From Ganoderma boninense (Eukaryota > Basidiomycota > Agaricomycetes > Polyporales > Polyporaceae), in the NCBI GenBank assembly GCA_002900995.3, contig CM035315.1, forward strand, positions 729,967 to 793,966: a DNA stretch of 64,000 nt, read 5' to 3'. The notes under the pieces are model-generated. The model did no database searches. It saw only the letters and a program-made list of their open reading frames with translations, and was not told the DNA's origin. Shown in pieces: positions 58,053 through 64,000 of this stretch. The position numbers and the translations under genes were made by a program. The first letter of the stretch is position 1, and every line of letters starts with the position of its first letter.

Positions 58053-59087
58053 TCATCCCCACCAAATGCACAGCAACATCCATCCCACAACGATCCAAAA
58101 GATAACCCCCTGTGCCGATGTGAGTGATCCATAGTCAGTGCGTGGAGCCACCTGCATGTGTAAAACGCCACTCACACAACTCCCAGAGTCACCAGGATCC
58201 CCAGGCCCCTCGTGAGGGGAGATTGTCTGCCAGCCCCCAGCCCGCCGTTGTCCTTCGAGGTCGATGGTAGCCCACGGATCCACGCGTCGGAACGGCGGTG
58301 GCCGCACGGGGGGCCTCGGTACAGCAGCGACCGAAGGGTATGCTGCCCTGGACTCATTCCAATCGATCCCCCTCCCATGGCCGCCAAATTCGTAAGGGTG
58401 GATGCTCCGCTTGTTCCGCTGCTCCTCCATTGCAGCCAGTTCGATTCTGCGCAAGCCTTCTTGGAAGTGCCTGACCGTCTCTTTCGCCATGACAAGGTCC
58501 CGTTTGCGTTTACGCAACCGCTCGAGGAACGCTTCCGCCGCGCCCTTCTTCGTCTGCAGGGTCTTCAGCCAGTGCTCGTGCCCGTCGTCCTCTACGTCAG
58601 TTTTAATGTATGTTTTGACGACCACCACGACGCGTGCATCTATTCTGTCACCGTTCCAAATTGTCTAATAATGAGGTGCACACTCACTGGTCTGGAAGAA
58701 CCTCCGGTGGTGCCTCCGGCGGCCCTCGATCTCCACCTCGATCGCGTCCAGGTACTGCTCCGTGGCAGCTACTGCGTCTTCGACGGACGGCACGTCGTGG
58801 AGTGTCAGGACGTCCGTGCGCGACGGCAGGACGAGCTTGCCGAGGACGAGCACGGCCTCGGACGCCTCCTTGTATGCACGCGTGAGCGCCTTGTACTCCC
58901 GTCCGTGCTCGGCGCAGTACCGTCCCCGCCCGCGTGCACGGCCGTCGCAGACGGTCAGCTCGTCCGAGAGGAGAGCCTGGCAGGCCCCGGCTCCTGGACT
59001 GCCTGGGGACGGTGGATCCGAACGGCGGTCGGAGGAGAAAGACGATGCGGGTGACGAGGGCGGGGTCGCCGCCGTCGTGATGTTCAT
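58053..59087 (-). CDS. CCCH-coil-anchor family member 2
   Basis: Three exons join cleanly: 59087-58688, 58591-58176 and 58109-58053, giving 290 residues. After MNITTAATPPSSPASSFSS comes C-QALLSDELTV-C-DGRARGRGRY-C-AE-H (C-x10-C-x10-C-x2-H), then REYKALTRAYKEASEAVLVL, a helix-rich segment (SVEDAVAATEQYLDAIEVEI) and RRRHHRRFFQTS. A phase-1 intron at the same place as in member 1 leads to DDGHEHWLKTLQTKKGAAE and a coiled coil (FLERLRKRKRDLVMAKETV). A Pro-rich linker ends in SGSC, and a 66-nt intron precedes the C-terminal anchor GVIFWIVVGWMLLCIWWG, which closes the protein. This is the best-resolved member and defines the family layout: Cys/His knuckle, coiled coil, linker, tail anchor. I know no named domain that covers it; the Cys/His part recalls the small C3H-type finger found near DNA-binding proteins. 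Confidence 0.78.
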
Positions 59088-59635
59088 GGCTGCTCGAGTC
59101 GACTGGTCCTAAGTTAGCGAGAGCTCGAGGAAGGGGTGCGCCTGCGCGCCAGGGTGGGCGTGCCCCAGGCGAGGCGGGGCCTGTAGACGGTGGTTGAGGG
59201 CAAAGGAGTAGCGGCGCAGGCTAAATCTTGTTTCTGTCGTGGCCTACACCCCGTCCGATTCGGCGCTGGGTGGCACCACGCCAGACACACGATGACGCAG
59301 CGGAGGTCATATGCGTGAAGAGACGAGGAAGAAGAGGTATTGATACAGATGTGACGGAGCAGAGGGATGTACATACACAGCAGACAGTAGTGCGACAGAC
59401 ACAGACACAGTGCAGGACGAGTCAGAACATGCGATGAAGAGAGGCAGACCGACACAGACAGATGAGTGGAGAGATAATCCAAGAGTCCCATGTTGAGCAC
59501 GCGCACCGGGTTACTTGACCGGCCGCTTATCCACCCGAGATATCACCATTAGCATCAGGGGGAAGAGAACTCTGAGCAGCACTCAGATCGAAGCAGACTG
59601 ATTAGGGCAGCCGGTCAGCGCGGAGACGGCATTCT
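59088..59635. other. Spacer between tandem family members 2 and 3
   Basis: 548 bp between the start of member 2 and the end of member 3. It contains ACAGAC-type short repeats near 59385-59415 and no gene that I can support. Confidence 0.5.
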
Positions 59636-60565
59636 TCATCCAATGCGCCCCAAAGAACGTACCTTCGCGACCCCAACACGTTCCAAGAAAGTGAGCGCGA
59701 CCACCAGAGGTACCACGCCGAGCTGGGGGAGGGTGACATCAACGCCCGGTTCGCGGTCGTGGGATGTGAACTCACCAAAATCGCCAACAGCACAATGCGC
59801 CAAGCCCACCCGACCCTTCCAAACCGCGAAGGACGCGACCCCCGAGCCGCCGCCAAAAGCGGCTCTCTCTCCAAGTCCACCTGGCTCGACTCCCGCCCGC
59901 CCCTCCTCGCCTGTATCGCAAGCACAATCTCCTCCCTGCGCTGCTGCAGCCGCTCGAGCAGCGCCGCGCACGCCGCCTCCCGTTCCAGCAGCTCGCCCAG
60001 CCGCTGCTCGTGCCGCTCGTCGTCTGTGAAGCGCGAGCCCCTTGAGTTCGACCCGCTCCAACCTCCCCGCGCCGCCGGGTCCACTGGCAGGCTCGCCCCC
60101 GCCCTCGCCATCGCCATCGCCGCCGCTCCACCCCCCCTCGCCCCCAGAGCCCGAGGCGGACGGCGAGGCGGACCCGACCGCGCGGGCACGCGCGCGCGCA
60201 AGAGACCTCGACGCAGAGAACTGTAACGTACTAGCACTTTCCGTGGGGAACCTTCGCAGGTACGCCTCGCGCGCACGCCGCTCCTCGCCCAGCGCGCCCA
60301 GGTACCCGCGCACACGCTCGAGCGCGCGGTCCGCGGTGCTCACGCTCGACAGCGCGCGCACCTGCCTGTCCGCGAGCTCGCCCTGCCGCCGCAGCCGCTC
60401 CGCGCGCGCGGCGGCGTCCTTGTACTGCCCCGCGAGGCGCGCGTGTTCGTCGAGGTGCGCGGGGCAGTAGCGGCCCCAGCCCCGGAACGTCGCGCTGCAG
60501 GGCGTGGTGCCGTCCGGGAGCAGCGCTTGGCACGCTTTGCGGCGGGGGGCGCGGCTTGGGGGCAT
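59636..60565 (-). CDS. CCCH-coil-anchor family member 3
   Basis: Exons 60565-60238, 60023-59776 and 59722-59636 join in frame to 220 residues, the shortest of the three motif-bearing members. MPPSRAPRRKA is followed directly by C-QALLPDGTTP-C-SATFRGWGRY-C-PA-H, then AGQYKDAAARAERLRRQGEL and a helix ending REAYLRRFPTE. The phase-1 intron is larger here (214 nt). Exon 2 has DDERHEQRLGELLEREAA, then LLERLQQRREEIVLAIQARR and RVGWAWRIVLLAIL. A 53-nt intron precedes LGVVPLVVALTFLERVGVAK, so the anchor is split across two exons. The final intron of the family, lying next to the anchor, is thus conserved in position. The end (KVRSLGRIG, stop at 59636) is the unspliced reading; a donor-like GTACGT after VAK leaves an alternative end open. 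Confidence 0.76.
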   Translation of the reverse strand: MPPSRAPRRKACQALLPDGTTPCSATFRGWGRYCPAHLDEHARLAGQYKDAAARAERLRRQGELADRQVRALSSVSTADRALERVRGYLGALGEERRAREAYLRRFPTESASTLQFSASRSLARARARAVGSASPSASGSGGEGGWSGGDGDGEGGGEPASGPGGAGRLERVELKGLALHRRRAARAAAGRAAGTGGGVRGAARAAAAAQGGDCACDTGEEGRAGVEPGGLGERAAFGGGSGVASFAVWKGRVGLAHCAVGDFGEFTSHDREPGVDVTLPQLGVVPLVVALTFLERVGVAKVRSLGRIG

Positions 60566-62272
60566 TGTGTGTTGCGTGGAGTAGCTGAGGTTGATAGAGT
60601 GGCGGCGGTGAACTAGGATTTGTTGTTTCCGTCAGGGTTTGAGGTCTGGGTTTGCAGGGTGCTTGAATGGTCCAGGTGGTAAGAGACCTTCGTAGCTTGA
60701 GGTTGATAGAGTGCGTGCGGATGGTTCGTGGTCTCTGAGACGCTGCCACATGTCCTCCTAGACGTTGTGTGCGTTGCCGAGCGTACGCTGGCGTAGACCT
60801 CGAGTCGAGCTTGCCAGGTACTCTCTCAATACTACTCTGGTACAGGCAGCGGGTGGATATAAGAGGCTTGTTGCGCAGGAAAGAAGGAGGAAATTACCTG
60901 GGACCGAGGGACTCCAGGGCCGTCAGGTGGTGGTAAGAGACAGACCTCGAGCTGCGAGAGTGGAAAGCCCGAGAGCGGTACGTGGGTAGTTGGAACTTTC
61001 CGCAGATAAGGAGCGTGTGGATCCCATAACTGTCGTGGTCTCTGACAGGTACTTCCTCTCGTGAGACGCCACCATCGCCACTTCCTCCCAAACCAACTTT
61101 CTTGGGCGCCTGATATGCGCTTTGCTCACAGCGCTTAAATGTCTCTGACTCATGACTTAACAAGCTTCAAACATCCATCCGCCACTCTACTATGACACCG
61201 CCAACGTTAACGATCACTATTGCCACATCGACTGGAGAGATAAGCTAGTATGTATGGTCACAGGCATTCGCTATCATCTCAGTGGCATTGGCGTGCACAG
61301 TTGTGAGGCTACACTGACACTTATCCTAGTAACTTGCTAGGAATTCAGGGACGACTCAGGTTGGCTCGAGTCGCCACTCTCCTTTCGTTTCTTCGCGTCT
61401 TGGCGGATGGAAGTCTAAAAACGAGGTTGCAGGCGCAGCATATCCAAGGATCCAGACTAGGATGGCCCTAATTAAGACTGAAACTAACTCGGATTTGCGT
61501 ATCGATGAGAGCTCTCATCTCGGTCCACGGCTCCCACGTCCAAGGTGGCTTTGACAACAATTTCAACAAAGTCGAGTTCATCAATGCTCCACGGTGAGGC
61601 TGATGGAGCAGTATAGTGCAATGCCGACGTAGTCATACAGCACGTCCGATATAAGCCTATTTGAGTGCCGAGTGCCGTCTGACAATCTTCCGTCGCCGTC
61701 CATACATCGACGCAGACGATATTTCGTGAGCCTTAGGAATAAGTGTCTCTGGAAGCATCGGATGCCTCCATTAGCTCGTGAAAACGTGACAGCCGGCTGC
61801 AGCGTGGCTGCTGATGCCATCCTTGTGACAATGTGGCGTCGACACGACGGGACATTCATGTGTCAAGACATGTAAGTTCCTCGAGCCCTCTCGACAACGA
61901 TTCCATGCTTTCGGGTTCAGCTCCACGCCAGAGAAGATATACAGCAAAGCTACACTCACTTTACATGCTCTTCCGAGCTCAATACAGAACTGATTTTGTC
62001 CGTGCTTGTGCGCTGGTTCAGACTATCCTGTGCATTCGGCGGCCACGGCGTATTCCTGGATGGTCAATATGAAGAAGATAACACGAGGGTAGGCATGTTG
62101 ATGATGGGTATAATACTATTGGATGGACGTTACCCATCAGATAGACGAGATGCTGAACGGGCGAGACCTAGTATGTTATGCATAACAAGAGTAAGAAACC
62201 GACCCACTCCCCAAGCGGATGCGACGGTCGAACGATCTCCTCCATATCCACCGTGTTCCCCAATCTGATACT
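60566..62272. other. Intergenic 1.7 kb, no gene seen
   Basis: Between the start of member 3 and the 3' end of the zinc-finger gene. GAGGTTGATAGAGT occurs twice (60587-60600 and 60698-60711). Only short unassigned frames otherwise. Confidence 0.45.
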
Positions 62273-63452
62273 CTACGCGTCGTCGTCGTCCCCGAAGCGT
62301 CCGCGTCCCCCGAAGCACCTCCCTCCGCAGATGCCGCACATACGCGTCCTTGCGGCTGAACGTCTTCCTGCACCCCCCGACCATGAACATCCCGCGGTGC
62401 TCGTACACGTTCTCCTCGCGCACGGACGCGCCCGGCACCCCGCACTCGAGCGCGTCGATGACGGGCACCCCGCAGCACACCCACGACGCGTCGTCGTCCG
62501 CGCGCGTGTGCGTCGCGAGTGCCGCTTCAGGTCCGGCATGCGGCGGTTCCGCTGCACGTGCGGGCAGTACGGGCACTTCCACCGGTTCGTGGGCGCCGTC
62601 GCCGTTGCCGTCGCTGCCATTGTGGGGGAAGTGGGGGTGGGGGTGGGGACTGGGGCTCGACGAGCCGCGGGTGGGGGAGGAAGTGGGAACGTGGACGTTG
62701 CGCCGTCTGCTCGGGACGAGGCTAGGTCGCGACTGTGCAGGCTCCGGCGAGGGAGACAGGGAGTACGAGGAGTGGAGAGGAGAAAGAGACGGGCCCGCAG
62801 AACGCGCGTCACCGGGAGAGGGCGGAGAGATGTGGCGGTGGGGGTAGGCCTCAGATGATTCGAGCATAGGGGAGTATTGCGTGGGGAAGTTTTGGGGGAC
62901 ATCGGGGACAAGGGAAGTGATGAGAGTTGGAGCGACGCACGGCGCAGGCAAGGCTTCCGGTTCGCGAGGCGCGACGATGGACGGAGAGGGGATAGTCGGA
63001 TGAGGTTGAGTAGACGGGGTATAACATGGCATCGAGCCGTACTGGAAGTGTAACCGCGGATGGGCATGGTGAAGGTCGCGAAACGAGCCTACGTCGTAGG
63101 GTCCGGGTGGAATGGAGACATTGGCGGGATGCGCGGAGAGAAGAGGCGTAGGGTCGGCCATGGAAGAGAACTCCATGCCAGGCCTGCCCTCACCGGTCAA
63201 CATCTAGGGCAGAAAGGTCCAGAGGGCGACTCACTGTGCAGAACCGTGCTCGTGCTGGTGCACTGACATTGGCCGATCGTAGAGGGATGGCTCATCAGTC
63301 ATCGCATAGCTCCAAAGCTGAGCGAAGTCATCGCGGTCGTCTCGGGTGTGATGAGGATACACTCCATTGGCGATGTAAGGAGAGTATGACGTCTCATCGC
63401 AAGTGGATGTGAGGTGCTGAGAAGTGGCAAAGGGGATCGCAGGAGGGTTCAT
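62273..63452 (-). CDS. C2H2 zinc-finger protein with WVCCG/VGGC-type fingers, three frame breaks
   Basis: Exon 1 (63452-63235) starts MNPPAIPFATSQHLTS. A 51-nt intron leads to exon 2 from 63183 (QPGMEFSSMADPTP), followed by a long Ser/Pro linker with many Pro-His repeats. Near the end are the fingers: WKCPYCPHVQRNRRMPDLKRH with a following S-R-T-H, then SWVCCGVPVIDALECGVPG and EHRGMFMVGGCRKTFSRKDAYVRHLRR. The C-C-G then VGGC-K-FSRKDA-RH order is a recurring Agaricomycete finger type, presumed DNA-binding. The reading frame switches three times: near 62590, near 62512 and near 62320. The net effect restores a 375-residue protein ending in an acidic tail (GDDDDA). Three switches within 300 bp of GC-rich repeat-like sequence may be assembly noise. 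A further upstream exon cannot be excluded. Confidence 0.65.
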
Positions 63453-64000
63453 CCTGGGGGATCTGGAGAGAGACGTCGGGGGGCGAGGGACGAGGGTGCT
63501 GTCGTTCCAGGCATGATGGGTGGGGGTTTTATGGTGTCTTGACTAGGAATGTGTCCAGAGTGCTGGGGCGGTCAATGTCATCGGATACAGGTCCTTGGTC
63601 AAAACGCGGTGAGAAGACAAGCACACCGCGCAGCCAGGACGGGGATGGGACAAATACGCATACACAAAACTTGTCACCGTATTCAACCATCTTCCCACGA
63701 CCCCGTCAGATCTTAAGGCGCTTCTCGTTCCTCGTCACACGTCTCCCCACGCTTCCCGGGCCGCCGGTGTCTCGGAACTCGCCCTCACTTCTCTACCGGA
63801 CACCCGTCACTTGGCTCCCTGGTTCCCTAGCCGCCCCCGTCTAACGGCCATGCACTACATTTCAATGCACTACATTTCAGCACAACGATATATTTTTCTG
63901 TTTATCCTTTTGGGTATCCGAAGGTCACAAGTCGCTTGCAAGACATATTTAAGCACTCCCACAGGTTTTCGGCGGTACTACGTCTAACAGACAGTCCTGT
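63453..64000. other. Right edge, upstream of zinc-finger gene
   Basis: Promoter side of the minus-strand zinc-finger gene. The last 150 bp are AT-rich with a duplicated ATGCACTACATTTCA (63850-63879). No gene is supported. Confidence 0.45.

Overview
The window looks like nuclear DNA of a filamentous basidiomycete, most likely an Agaricomycete of the polypore type. Genes are GC-rich and cut by many short GT-AG introns (mostly 48-70 nt). Both strands are used. Several protein families are typical of these fungi: DUF6699, DUF6533, F-box/WD40 fusions, and a C2H2 protein with a WVCCG...VGGC signature. I saw no rRNA, tRNA, CRISPR array or intact transposon. Gene models were built by hand from splice signals, frame continuity and family resemblance; no database search was run. 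Layout: 0-2 kb holds the 3' part of an Sds23-type CBS protein (+). 2.6-6.0 kb is a five-exon DUF6699 gene (-). 6.7-11.6 kb carries a VPS3/TGFBRAP1-type tethering protein in two pieces: the CNH half on the minus strand and the C-terminal half on the plus strand, head to head. 11.9-14.1 kb is a Str2-like cystathionine gamma-synthase (-) and 14.5-16.7 kb a TBC Rab-GAP with a C-terminal membrane anchor (+). 17-22.8 kb holds two tandem F-box/WD40 genes (-), the second with three frame breaks. 23.4-24.7 kb is a second DUF6699 gene (-), and 25.3-25.8 kb a RidA-like gene (+). About 6.3 kb follows with no recognisable gene apart from a 100-bp direct repeat. 32.1-33.9 kb is a MATA-HMG-box regulator (+). 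After another 4.7 kb gene-poor stretch comes a third F-box/WD40 paralogue (+, 38.6-41.1 kb). 45 kb has a small conserved basidiomycete protein (-). From 50.4 to 60.6 kb, four members of one unnamed family lie on the minus strand: an N-terminal C-x10-C-x10/11-C-x2-H motif (in three of four), a coiled coil, and a C-terminal hydrophobic anchor. A DUF6533 membrane protein (+) sits among them. A C2H2 zinc-finger gene (-) ends the window. Functionally this is mostly a mix of housekeeping genes (CORVET-type tethering, Rab-GAP, sulfur amino acid synthesis, PP2A-linked CBS protein) and lineage-expanded families (F-box/WD40, DUF6699, DUF6533, the CCCH-coil-anchor family). Two points deserve most attention: the apparent inversion that split the VPS3-like gene into two intact, divergently oriented halves, and the tandem CCCH-coil-tail-anchor family. 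A caution applies throughout: at least seven otherwise good gene models contain isolated one-base frame breaks, both gains and losses, often in short homopolymers. Uncorrected assembly indels are therefore a serious alternative to pseudogenisation.
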